Shown here one piece after another: positions 1 to 5,974 of a stretch of 9,626 nucleotides of DNA (position 1 is its first letter; each line of letters opens with the position of its first letter). Position numbers and translations under genes: made by a program. A model generated the notes under the pieces. It had not been told where the DNA came from. It did not search any database and was given only the letters and a program-made list of their open reading frames with translations. The stretch covers positions 1-9,626 of the forward strand of contig CAIUXU010000469.1 in the NCBI GenBank assembly GCA_903903205.1, given 5' to 3'. Source of the DNA: an uncultured Syntrophobacterales bacterium (lineage in GTDB: Bacteria; Desulfobacterota; Syntrophia; Syntrophales; UBA5619).

Positions 1-250
1 ATGGCCGGATGACTTTCTCCTCCAGATCCGCCGCAAAATCGACAACATAGTGGCGGATACCCAACGTCCGGCAGACGATCCCCGCATCCTCGATCTCCCG
101 GGCGCCGCAGCATTTTACCGGTCCCCCTTCCGCCGGGGTTATTCCGAGGCACATCGTCACGCCGACCGTCTCATGACCGCTCTGCTGGAGAAGCAGGGCC
201 GCCACGGCGGAATCGACGCCGCCGCTCATGGCAACCGCCACCTTCTTCAT
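1..250 (-). CDS. mnmA: tRNA-uridine 2-sulfurtransferase MnmA (TrmU), N-terminal part, cut by window edge
   Basis: Only the first 83 codons are in the window; the gene runs off the left edge. The translated start MKKVAVAMSGGVDSAVAALL carries the PP-loop ATP-binding motif SGGVDS at residues 9-14. A Cys-Cys-Gly-Ala-Arg stretch and a YVVDF motif follow, as expected for MnmA. MnmA activates C2 of U34 in tRNA-Lys, -Glu and -Gln by adenylation and replaces the oxygen with sulfur, giving the 2-thio part of (c)mnm5s2U; it is cytoplasmic. The catalytic cysteines of the family lie further along and cannot be checked. The ATG (250-248) overlaps the TGA of the upstream cysteine desulfurase (249-247) in an ATGA arrangement, so translation is probably coupled. 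Desulfurase-mnmA adjacency is known in other bacteria, where the desulfurase feeds persulfide sulfur to MnmA. Other PP-loop enzymes are possible in principle, but the residues after the loop fit MnmA closely. Confidence 0.93.
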   Translation of the reverse strand, partial: MKKVAVAMSGGVDSAVAALLLQQSGHETVGVTMCLGITPAEGGPVKCCGAREIEDAGIVCRTLGIRHYVVDFAADLEEKVIRP

Positions 251-1419
251 GCGGGTTTCTTTCCCTCGTAGAGCGGCGACATGGCACGCAGCCGCCCGAC
301 GACCTGCGGCAGCGCCTCCAGGAGCGCATCGATATCGCTCTCTTTCGTGTGCCTCCCCAGACTGAAACGGAGTGAGCCGTGGGAGAACTCGCGCGGCAGG
401 CCGATGGCGGTGAGACAGTGGGACGGTTCGAGACTGGATGCAGAACAGGCCGAACCGGTTGAACAGGCGATCCCCAGCATGTCCAAGCTCAGAATCATCC
501 CCTCCCCTTCGATCGATTCCACAGCGAGGTTGATGTTGTTGGGAAGCCGCCGCGTGGGATGTCCGTTGAGGCGGATTCCTTCGAGCCGCTCGAAGATACC
601 CTTGATGAAACGGTCCCTGAAGGCGGTCAGCCTCACCACCTCTTCGGCGAGTGTCGTCGCTGCGAGTTCCACCGCCTTCCCGAAACCGACGATCCCGGGA
701 ACATTCTGCGTGGAGGCCCGACGACCGTTCTCCTGCTCGCCGCCGTGAATGAACGGGATGATCCGCGTCCCCTCCCGGATGTAGAGAAACCCCACCCCCT
801 TGGGTCCGCAGAGCTTGTGCGCCGAGGCGCTCAGCAGATCGACGTTCAGTTCATCCACCTTAAACGGCAGGTGACCGAAAGTCTGCACGGCATCTGTATG
901 AAAATAGACTTTTCTCTCCTTCGCGATCCGGCCGATTTCGGAAATGGGCTCGATCGTCCCGATCTCGTTGTTCGCATGCATGATGGAAATGAGGACCGTC
1001 CGGTCCGTGATCGCCTTCGCTACCTCCGTCGGATCAACCAGTCCCTCGCTGTCCACGGGAAGGCAGGTGACTTTGAACCCCTCCTTCTCGAGAAAGCGGC
1101 AGCTCTCCAGCACGGCGTGGTGCTCGATCGCGGATGTGATGATGTGGTCGCCCCTGTTGCGGTTCGCCCAAGCCACCCCCTTGATTGCGAAGTTGTCGCT
1201 CTCGGTGCCACCGCTCGTAAAAACGATCTCCGCCGGCTTCGCGCCGATAAATGAGGCGATCCTGGCCCGCGCCTCTTCGACGACCGCACGGGCATCCTGG
1301 CCGAAACCATGGAGACTCGATGGGTTCCCGAAAACATCACCGAAAAAGGGCAGCATCGCCGCAACCACCCGTTGATCGGTCGGCGTCGTCGCCGCATAAT
1401 CCATATAGATCGGCTGCAT
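247..1419 (-). CDS. iscS: Cysteine desulfurase, IscS/NifS type (probable sulfur donor for MnmA)
   Basis: PLP enzyme that converts L-cysteine to alanine and leaves a persulfide on its active-site cysteine. At 390 residues it has the usual IscS/NifS length. Numbered from the chosen start, the YMDYAATTP opening is at 5-13. The PLP-stacking His is in EHHAV near 100, the PLP-contacting Asp is in TDAVQ near 176, and the Schiff-base Lys is in SASAHK at 202. The persulfide Cys is in TGSACSASSLEPS at 325, followed by the long group-I loop. An ATG six codons upstream (1437) is possible. I prefer 1419 because an AAGGA-type ribosome site lies about 9 nt before it and the ATG overlaps the metW stop as TGATG. 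It is sandwiched between metW and mnmA with overlaps on both sides, and no iscU or iscR is next to it. A tRNA-thiolation donor role is therefore likelier than an ISC-cluster role, though general IscS use cannot be excluded. The symbol is by family; nifS would serve equally. Confidence 0.93.
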   Translation of the reverse strand: MQPIYMDYAATTPTDQRVVAAMLPFFGDVFGNPSSLHGFGQDARAVVEEARARIASFIGAKPAEIVFTSGGTESDNFAIKGVAWANRNRGDHIITSAIEHHAVLESCRFLEKEGFKVTCLPVDSEGLVDPTEVAKAITDRTVLISIMHANNEIGTIEPISEIGRIAKERKVYFHTDAVQTFGHLPFKVDELNVDLLSASAHKLCGPKGVGFLYIREGTRIIPFIHGGEQENGRRASTQNVPGIVGFGKAVELAATTLAEEVVRLTAFRDRFIKGIFERLEGIRLNGHPTRRLPNNINLAVESIEGEGMILSLDMLGIACSTGSACSASSLEPSHCLTAIGLPREFSHGSLRFSLGRHTKESDIDALLEALPQVVGRLRAMSPLYEGKKPA

Positions 1420-2030
1420 CACTCTTTTTCCTTCCATGAAAGCAGAAAAACCGCACCCAGCGCCCGGAGGTTTGGCCAGAAGGTGATTATTTTTCCGCCA
1501 TTGAGAAAGCAGACCTTCCGAACCGCAAATCCCTTCTCCGTGCAGAAACTCTGGAAATCGCTGATGCTCAGAAACCGCACGTTCGGGGTGTCATACCAGT
1601 GGAAGGGCAGAGAGGGCGTCATGGGCGCCTTCCCTCCCAAACCGAGACAGAAGCGGGCATTGATATAGGCGAAATTGGGAAACCCGACGATCACCCTGTT
1701 CCCCACCCGGAGGGCCTCCCGGAGCAGAAAAAAGACCTTCCGGATCTCCTGGAGGCTCTGGTTCAGGATCACATAATCGAACGAGCCGTCCGGATATTCC
1801 GCAAGACCGCTTTCGATATCGCTCTGACAGACGGAAAGCCCTTTTCGGACACATTCGTAGATCGCATGCTCATCCAGCTCGATCCCCTGGACGCGTGCAT
1901 TCTTGTCCTGCGCCACGAGCTGAAGCAGGTCCCCCGTTCCGCAACCGAGATCCAGAACACGGGAACCCGGTTCAATCATGTCGAAAATAACCTGATGATC
2001 CGGACGGACGCCGTTATTGATGATTTCCAT
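1419..2030 (-). CDS. metW: Methionine biosynthesis protein MetW (SAM-methyltransferase fold)
   Basis: A 203-residue class I methyltransferase-fold protein. The SAM-binding glycine motif VLDLGCGTGDLL is at residues 25-36, the acidic motif-II strand GIELDE follows near 55, and the MetW-typical block FPNFAYINAR and PFHWYDTPN lies in the second half. MetW is found next to MetX in many proteobacteria and Leptospira and is linked to methionine synthesis; its exact chemistry is not settled. Two ATGs are available, 2036 and 2030. I choose 2030 because AGAGGA lies six bases before it, whereas that same motif abuts 2036 directly. The gene starts inside the last codons of metX (17-base overlap) and its TGA overlaps the next ATG, so it is embedded in a coupled operon. 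The MetX-MetW order makes the assignment secure, while a catalytic role should be treated as unproven. Confidence 0.92.
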   Translation of the reverse strand: MEIINNGVRPDHQVIFDMIEPGSRVLDLGCGTGDLLQLVAQDKNARVQGIELDEHAIYECVRKGLSVCQSDIESGLAEYPDGSFDYVILNQSLQEIRKVFFLLREALRVGNRVIVGFPNFAYINARFCLGLGGKAPMTPSLPFHWYDTPNVRFLSISDFQSFCTEKGFAVRKVCFLNGGKIITFWPNLRALGAVFLLSWKEKE

Positions 2031-3192
2031 TTCCATTCCTCTGACCGAGATAGGTCTTCTCCAGAAAATGGTGGATCAGGGTCGTCTGCCCCTCCAGTTC
2101 CACGAGAAAGGCGTCGTGGCCGTAGGTTGATTTGAGCTCGCAGTAGGTCGCATCGACATGCTTGAGCTTCAAATGCCGGACGATCTCTTGGGACTGATAC
2201 GAAGGATAGAGCCAGTCCGACTTGAAGGAGATGACCAGAAAGCGGGTGTCAACCGCCTTGCTTTTAATCAATTTCGCCCCGGAAAGATCGAAATAGTCCA
2301 TCGCTTTGGTAATGTAAAGGTAGGAGTTTGCGTCAAAGCGCTTGACAAAATTGGCGCCCCGGTACCGGAGATACCCTTCCACCTCAAAGTCTGCATCGAA
2401 ATTGAAATTGAGATGGCCTTTTTTCAGTTTCCGGGAAAACTTCTCCTCCATCGACTGGTCACTCATGAAGGTGATGTGGCCGATCATCCGGGCTACCGCA
2501 AGTCCCTTCTCCGGTTGACCGGTTTCGTAATAATGCCCCTCCAGCCAGGCCGGATCGGCCATGATCGACTGTCGGATTACCTCGTTGAAGGCGATCTGCT
2601 GCGGCGAATGCTTCAGCGCCGTGGCGATCGGAATCGCGGACCGGACCCGATCGGGATAGGAGGCCACCCACTGAAGGGTCTGCATCCCTCCCATCGAGCC
2701 GCCTGCCACACAGAGGAGCTGGTCAATCCCGAGGAAATCGATCAGGTGCCGTTGGACGTGGACCATATCGGCAATCGTGACGAACGGGAATTCCGTCCCG
2801 TAGGGTTTTCCGGTCTGCGGATTCACGGAGGAGGGGCCCGTGCTTCCCTTGCATCCTCCGATCACGTTGGAGCAGATCACGAAATAACGGTCCGTATCGA
2901 AAGGCTTACCCGGCCCGATCATTGCGTCCCACCAACCGGGGGCCTCTTCATCCGGGTGGAATCCTGCCGCGTGGGCGTCCCCGGAAAGGGCATGCAGTAC
3001 GAGGATCGCATTGGACTTTTCCGGGTCCAGCGTTCCATAGGTTTCATAGGCGAGCGTCACCGGCCCCAGCCTCTCGCCGCTCTCGAGCGCGTGAATCCCG
3101 GGCGGTTCGGCAAAGGTGTAATACTGCGTCTCGACGATCCCCAGGGAGCGGTTATCGCCATCCGGTGTCGTTTCTGAAGATTTCGCTTTCAC
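2014..3192 (-). CDS. metX: Homoserine O-acyltransferase MetX (acetyl- or succinyl-)
   Basis: An alpha/beta-hydrolase-fold acyltransferase that transfers an acyl group from acyl-CoA to the hydroxyl of L-homoserine, the committed step of methionine synthesis in the cytoplasm. The catalytic triad is visible, numbered from the chosen start (392 residues): nucleophile Ser166 in AGGSMGGMQ, Asp326 in SFKSDWLYP, and His359 in TYGHDAF. The start of the family domain, VETQYYTFAEPPG, is near residue 20. The open frame extends about 70 codons further upstream, but that part lies over the end of cysK and is not MetX-like. I chose the GTG at 3192-3190, with a GGGGG tract 10 bases before it as a weak ribosome site. 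Acetyl versus succinyl donor cannot be decided by eye. No metY/metZ sulfhydrylase is in the window, so the next step is encoded elsewhere or starts from cysteine by transsulfuration. Confidence 0.93.
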   Translation of the reverse strand: MKAKSSETTPDGDNRSLGIVETQYYTFAEPPGIHALESGERLGPVTLAYETYGTLDPEKSNAILVLHALSGDAHAAGFHPDEEAPGWWDAMIGPGKPFDTDRYFVICSNVIGGCKGSTGPSSVNPQTGKPYGTEFPFVTIADMVHVQRHLIDFLGIDQLLCVAGGSMGGMQTLQWVASYPDRVRSAIPIATALKHSPQQIAFNEVIRQSIMADPAWLEGHYYETGQPEKGLAVARMIGHITFMSDQSMEEKFSRKLKKGHLNFNFDADFEVEGYLRYRGANFVKRFDANSYLYITKAMDYFDLSGAKLIKSKAVDTRFLVISFKSDWLYPSYQSQEIVRHLKLKHVDATYCELKSTYGHDAFLVELEGQTTLIHHFLEKTYLGQRNGNGNHQ

Positions 3193-3212
3193 AATAAAAA
3201 TGCCCCCGTCAT
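3189..3212 (-). other. Seven-codon micro-ORF bridging cysK and metX
   Basis: On the minus strand an ATG (3212-3210) overlaps the cysK stop as ATGA. Seven codons later a TGA (3191-3189) overlaps the GTG start of metX as GTGA, encoding MTGAFLL. Both junctions have the geometry of translational coupling, so ribosomes finishing cysK could restart here and hand over to metX. Chance is possible in so short a stretch. No ribosome site unique to it is visible. Confidence 0.3.
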
Positions 3213-4135
3213 GATTCCTTGAACAGCCAGGTTGAGAGGTAACGCTCCCCTGTATCGGGGAGAACGACCACAACCAGTTTTCCTTTGTTTTCCGGTCTTT
3301 TGGCAACTTCCAGTCCCGCCCAGAGAGCGGCGCCGCCGGAGATGCCGGCCAGTATCCCCTCCTCGCGGGCAAGACGCCGGGCGGTGATCCCCGCGTCGTC
3401 ATTGGAGACCTTGATCACCTCGTCGATAATCCCCCGGTTGAGGACGCCGGGAACAAATCCCGCGCCGATTCCCTGGATTTTGTGCGGTCCGGGCTGGCCG
3501 CCAGAAAGCACAGGCGACGCCTCCGGTTCGACTGCGACGGCCCTGAAAGCCGGTTTTCTGCCCTTTAGAACCTCCGCAATGCCGGTCAGTGTGCCGCCGG
3601 TTCCGATGCCGGCAACAATGAAATCGGCCTTCCCCTCCGTATCGGCCCAGATCTCCTCGGCCGTTGTCTTCCTGTGAATCTCAGGGTTCGCCGGATTGTT
3701 GAACTGCTGGGGCATCACCGCTCCAGGGGTTGTCGCAACCAGCTCCTCCGCCTTCCGGATGGCGCCTTTCATCCCCTCGGCGCCGGGCGTCAGAACCAGC
3801 TCCGCGCCGAAGATCGTCAGGAGCTGACGTCTCTCCATGCTCATCGTATCCGGCATGGTCAGAATCAGGCGATAACCCCGCGCCGCCGCGACAAAAGCGA
3901 GAGCAATCCCCGTGTTCCCGCTGGTCGGTTCAATGATTACCGATCCCTCCTTCAAAAGACCTTTTCTCTCGGCGTCGTCGATCATCGCAACGCCGATCCG
4001 GTCCTTTACGCTGGAGAGCGGGTTGAAGGACTCCACCTTGACGACCACCTCAGCCTGACTCTCTGCGGTCATCCTCTTCAGGCGAACAAGCGGGGTATGG
4101 CCGACCGTTTTCGTGATATCGTTATAAATATTCAT
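3209..4135 (-). CDS. cysK: Cysteine synthase A (O-acetylserine sulfhydrylase)
   Basis: PLP-dependent fold-type II enzyme that makes L-cysteine from O-acetylserine and sulfide in the cytoplasm. At 308 residues it is the normal CysK length. The Schiff-base lysine is Lys44 in NPLSSVKDRIG, the substrate-carboxylate loop TSGNTG is at 71-76, and the phosphate-binding GIGTGGT is at 177-182. The pyridine-side serine is in GISGGA near 266, and the C-terminal PDTGERYLST is typical. The ATG at 4135 has a strong ribosome site, AAGGAG, seven bases upstream. It follows the serA-like gene after 151 bases and precedes metX by 16 bases, linked by a seven-codon micro-ORF. No cysE is in the window. CysM or an O-phosphoserine-using homologue would look similar, but the loop motifs read as CysK. 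Confidence 0.94.
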   Translation of the reverse strand: MNIYNDITKTVGHTPLVRLKRMTAESQAEVVVKVESFNPLSSVKDRIGVAMIDDAERKGLLKEGSVIIEPTSGNTGIALAFVAAARGYRLILTMPDTMSMERRQLLTIFGAELVLTPGAEGMKGAIRKAEELVATTPGAVMPQQFNNPANPEIHRKTTAEEIWADTEGKADFIVAGIGTGGTLTGIAEVLKGRKPAFRAVAVEPEASPVLSGGQPGPHKIQGIGAGFVPGVLNRGIIDEVIKVSNDDAGITARRLAREEGILAGISGGAALWAGLEVAKRPENKGKLVVVVLPDTGERYLSTWLFKES

Positions 4136-4167
4136 GATTCCACTCCTTTCTTGTCACCCTCGACACA

Positions 4168-4218
4168 ACTCGTTAACAGTTATTCCTGCGAAAGCAGAAG
4201 CCCTGATCCGCTCAGGGT
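4168..4218. repeat. Small dyads between serA-like gene and cysK, possibly a degenerate dispersed (REP-like) repeat
   Basis: Two adjacent hairpins are visible in the 151-base gap: CTGC-GAAA-GCAG near 4186-4197 and CCCTGA-TCCGC-TCAGGG at 4201-4217. The first, with its flank ATTCCTGCGAAAGCAG, resembles the ATTCCCGCGAAAGCGGGAAT-type dispersed repeat common in proteobacterial genomes, whose translation gives VIPAKAG. Here the right arm has decayed. It may act as an mRNA processing or stabilising element between the two genes. There is no clear U-tract, so a terminator is not supported. Confidence 0.35.
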
Positions 4219-4286
4219 TTCCGATCGCTTTAGGAAGATGCGATTCACGACGGGGTTTCAAGCACGCTGCCGGTCTCTCGAGAACC

Positions 4287-5219
4287 TCACGCGACGCGAC
4301 TAAGAGGCTGACCACCGTTGAGAACATGGACCAGTTGCTGAGCAGTGACCAGCGAACTCTTCTCCTGGGTCTCACGGGTTCCGCCAGCAGCATGAGGGGT
4401 CGAGACAACATTCGGCAATCCGACCAGCGGGTTATCCGTCGTCGGTGGTTCCTGTTTGAATACGTCGAGACCTGCCCCAAAAAGGTGGCCAGATTTCAGC
4501 GCGTCATAAAGCGCTGCCTCATCGACGGTCTCACCACGCGACACGTTCACCAGGACAGCGGTCTCTTTCATGAGGGAAAGTTCACGGCGCCCGATCAGAT
4601 GCCTTGTTTCCGGCGTCAAAGGCGTGTGAATGGTCAATAAATCAACCCGCGGCAGGAGCTCATCCAGGGAAGAAACGCGCTCATGCGGGATATCCGGCCA
4701 ACAGCCTACAGGTGCATACGGATCATAGGCAAGGATCTTCGTGTTGAATGCGAAGTGATATTTTCGCGCAATCTTGCCGCCGATATTGCCCATTCCGAGT
4801 ACGCCGACGGTCTTTCCCCAAAGTTCGATCCCGAGGGACTGTGTTCTTTTCACAACCTCCCCGGAGCGGATACGACGATCGAATTCCGCCACGCGCCTCA
4901 TGACGGCGAGGGCAAGGGCCAGCCCCATTTCGGCAACCGCCTCGCTGTTCACGCCGGGGGTATTGCACACAATGACACCGTGCGCCTTGGCCGCGACCAG
5001 ATCGATAATATTGACGCCGACACCCTGTTTCGCAACGGCCCTCAATTTTTTTGCCTTGGCGAAATCATCCGCCGTAAGCGGTGTTGCGCGCACCATAAGG
5101 CCATCGGCGTCTTCGTGCCAGTTTTTCACGCGAGGGTCGTCCCAGCGCACCACATCTGCATGTTGGGTCGCATACTCAACACCGGACGAAATAAATTGAT
5201 CGATAATGTAGATTTTCAT
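4287..5219 (-). CDS. D-isomer-specific 2-hydroxyacid dehydrogenase, short phosphoglycerate-dehydrogenase-like
   Basis: A 310-residue NAD-dependent dehydrogenase of the D-2-hydroxyacid family. The Rossmann motif GMGNIG is at 142-147, with an acidic residue (Asp166 in AYDPY) placed to bind the NAD ribose. The catalytic trio is present: Arg228 in NVSRGE, Glu257 in KQEPP and His276 in TPHAAGG. SerA of E. coli is about 410 residues and many bacterial SerA proteins about 525, with regulatory ACT domains. This protein ends right after the catalytic domain, so serine feedback through ACT is absent. The ATG at 5219 has AGAGGA five bases upstream. As first gene before cysK, metX and metW it could oxidise 3-phosphoglycerate toward serine. 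A 2-ketoacid reductase (glyoxylate, hydroxypyruvate, sulfolactate or lactate type) is equally compatible with the motifs, so I give no symbol. Confidence 0.88.
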   Translation of the reverse strand: MKIYIIDQFISSGVEYATQHADVVRWDDPRVKNWHEDADGLMVRATPLTADDFAKAKKLRAVAKQGVGVNIIDLVAAKAHGVIVCNTPGVNSEAVAEMGLALALAVMRRVAEFDRRIRSGEVVKRTQSLGIELWGKTVGVLGMGNIGGKIARKYHFAFNTKILAYDPYAPVGCWPDIPHERVSSLDELLPRVDLLTIHTPLTPETRHLIGRRELSLMKETAVLVNVSRGETVDEAALYDALKSGHLFGAGLDVFKQEPPTTDNPLVGLPNVVSTPHAAGGTRETQEKSSLVTAQQLVHVLNGGQPLSRVA

Positions 5220-5240
5220 GATGTTCCTCTCTTTCTCTAA

Positions 5241-5312
5241 CCCATGTCGCCGCGCAGACTGGAAGCACCGCTCAAGTCCACCCGGAAATCATCAGACAAC
5301 TGTCCACATGGG
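5241..5312 (-). promoter_or_regulatory. Candidate structured leader RNA in front of the serA-like gene
   Basis: On the minus strand CCCATGT (5312-5306) can pair with ACATGGG (5247-5241), closing 58 bases. Inside, GACA-GT-TGTC can form one small hairpin and GACT...AGTC, with an inner GAGC-GGT-GCTT, another. The 5' arm falls at the predicted transcription start, and the 3' arm ends about ten bases before the AGAGGA ribosome site, so the fold could affect translation initiation. It does not match any riboswitch consensus I know, including the SAM, SAH and SAM-II types. Two tiny ORFs, MWTVV and MISGWT, lie within it. Confidence 0.35.
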
Positions 5313-5317
5313 GGTGC

Positions 5318-5346
5318 AGGCTATAGCGCCAACGCATGCCTGTCAA
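5318..5346 (-). promoter_or_regulatory. Candidate sigma-70 promoter of the serA-like/cysK/met operon
   Basis: A consensus TTGACA -35 box is at 5346-5341. The -10 is either TATAGC (15-base spacer) or TAGCCT (17-base spacer) at 5325-5318. The expected start is near 5313-5311, about 92 bases before the ATG at 5219. The -10 is imperfect, which would suit activation or repression at the site. Confidence 0.5.
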
Positions 5347-5361
5347 GAGCTTTTCTTGACA
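5341..5361. promoter_or_regulatory. Perfect 8-5-8 inverted repeat over the -35 box (candidate operator)
   Basis: TGTCAAGA (5341-5348) and TCTTGACA (5354-5361) are exact reverse complements separated by GCTTT. The left arm contains the -35 hexamer of the minus-strand promoter, so a dimeric regulator bound here would block or recruit RNA polymerase. The regulator is not identifiable from the window. Confidence 0.45.
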
Positions 5362-5418
5362 ACAGAAAAATTATTGCAAACAGAGGCAGGGTTCGGGCGC
5401 TTGTCCTCATAATATCCC

Positions 5419-5447
5419 TTGACAATCCATAACAGCCCCCCTATATT
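5419..5447 (+). promoter_or_regulatory. Near-consensus sigma-70 promoter for the membrane protein/ygbA unit
   Basis: TTGACA (5419-5424), a 17-base spacer and TATATT (5442-5447) make an almost perfect housekeeping promoter. The start should fall near 5454, leaving a leader of about 110 bases before the ATG at 5566. The strength suggests that any control is by repression or acts in the leader. Confidence 0.65.
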
Positions 5448-5464
5448 TCAACCCATCAAAAATA

Positions 5465-5497
5465 ATGCCTTATCAGACTTGTTCTGAGGGTAGGCAT
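5465..5497 (+). promoter_or_regulatory. Stem-loop in the leader of the membrane protein/ygbA unit
   Basis: ATGCCT (5465-5470) pairs with AGGCAT (5492-5497). Inside it CAGA (5474-5477) pairs with TCTG (5483-5486) around a CTTGT loop, with an uneven internal loop between the two stems. There is no following T-run, so it is a leader structure or operator dyad rather than a terminator. Confidence 0.3.
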
Positions 5498-5565
5498 CCG
5501 GATCAAAGATACTTAACGAAGCCATGGCGGTGATCCAGAAATAAGGACTGAATAAAAGAATTCCG

Positions 5566-5961
5566 ATGCTGCTCATCTGCCTTACCCCGATGCTGTTTTC
5601 CGTTCTAATCCTGGCCGCCCATTTTCTGCGGTCCGGCCCGATAATTCTGGTGCTGCTCTGCCTCATCGTTCCCTTGACCCTCTTCGTCCGCCGCATCTGG
5701 GCGGTGCGTGTCGTGCAACTTTTTCTGCTGTTCGGAGCTGCCGAATGGTTACGGACATTGATCGTGCTGGTTCGAGACCGGCAGGCGCAGGGCGAACCCT
5801 GGTTGCGGCTCGCGATCGTCCTGGGAACGGTCGTGACCTTTACGGCTGTAGCGGCGCTCATCATGCAGGCCAGAAGAGTTCGGGACCACTACGGCGCCAC
5901 CCATGGCGCCGCGGCAACGCTCCGACAAGTCGATGCGGTCGAAAAATCGCCGCATCATTAA
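5566..5961 (+). CDS. Small inner-membrane protein of unknown function, four predicted helices
   Basis: A 131-residue, strongly hydrophobic protein. By eye there are four membrane segments at roughly 1-20, 25-41, 47-69 and 80-101, with basic stretches between and after them (VRRIWAVR, QARRVRDHY). A motif EWLRTL...G.PWLRLA sits between helices three and four; it looks like a conserved family signature, but I cannot name the family. The charged tail (102-131) is probably cytoplasmic. The ATG at 5566 has only a weak ribosome site (AAAAGA). An in-frame stop at 5542-5544 rules out a much longer N-terminus. It sits behind a near-consensus promoter and 10-13 bases before the YgbA-family gene, so the two are probably one transcript. 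The strand is chosen on hydrophobicity: the opposite frame is rich in Arg, Ser and Thr and looks like an antisense shadow. Confidence 0.72.
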   Translation: MLLICLTPMLFSVLILAAHFLRSGPIILVLLCLIVPLTLFVRRIWAVRVVQLFLLFGAAEWLRTLIVLVRDRQAQGEPWLRLAIVLGTVVTFTAVAALIMQARRVRDHYGATHGAAATLRQVDAVEKSPHH

Positions 5962-5974
5962 ACCAGGAACCATG

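Larger units (their letters stand above)
5220..5565. other. Divergent intergenic region between the serA-like operon and the membrane protein/ygbA unit
   Basis: These 346 bases contain no convincing gene. They hold the minus-strand promoter with its inverted repeat and leader (5241-5361), and the plus-strand promoter (5419-5447). A foldable stretch at 5465-5497 and a GCCATGGC palindrome near 5522 lie in the plus-strand leader. No terminator is expected, since both flanking genes read outward. Confidence 0.8.

Noticed and set aside
559..1254. Plus-strand open frame (231 codons) opposite the cysteine desulfurase
   Set aside because: Antisense shadow of a complete desulfurase with all active-site motifs; no ribosome site and no family resemblance.
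2158..3177. Long plus-strand open frame (339 codons) opposite metX
   Set aside because: It lies fully antisense to metX, whose catalytic triad is intact; its residues are rich in Arg, Gly, Pro and His, and it resembles no family. It is a GC-driven shadow.
3193..3402. N-terminal extension of metX to give 462 residues
   Set aside because: The extra 70 codons overlap the end of cysK in another frame, contain no MetX-like residues and would make the protein unusually long; the GTG at 3192 fits the family start.
4136..4286. SAM riboswitch or separate promoter before cysK
   Set aside because: I looked for SAM-I, SAM-II and SAH consensus segments and for -35/-10 pairs on the minus strand and found none convincing.
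5448..5864. Minus-strand frame opposite the membrane protein, ending in a natural-looking tail FDPDAYPQNKSDKALFLMG
   Set aside because: Most of it is Arg/Ser/Thr-rich antisense to a clearly hydrophobic plus-strand gene. The tail lies in the promoter and leader region and overlaps the strong plus promoter; a decayed gene end is possible but unsupported.
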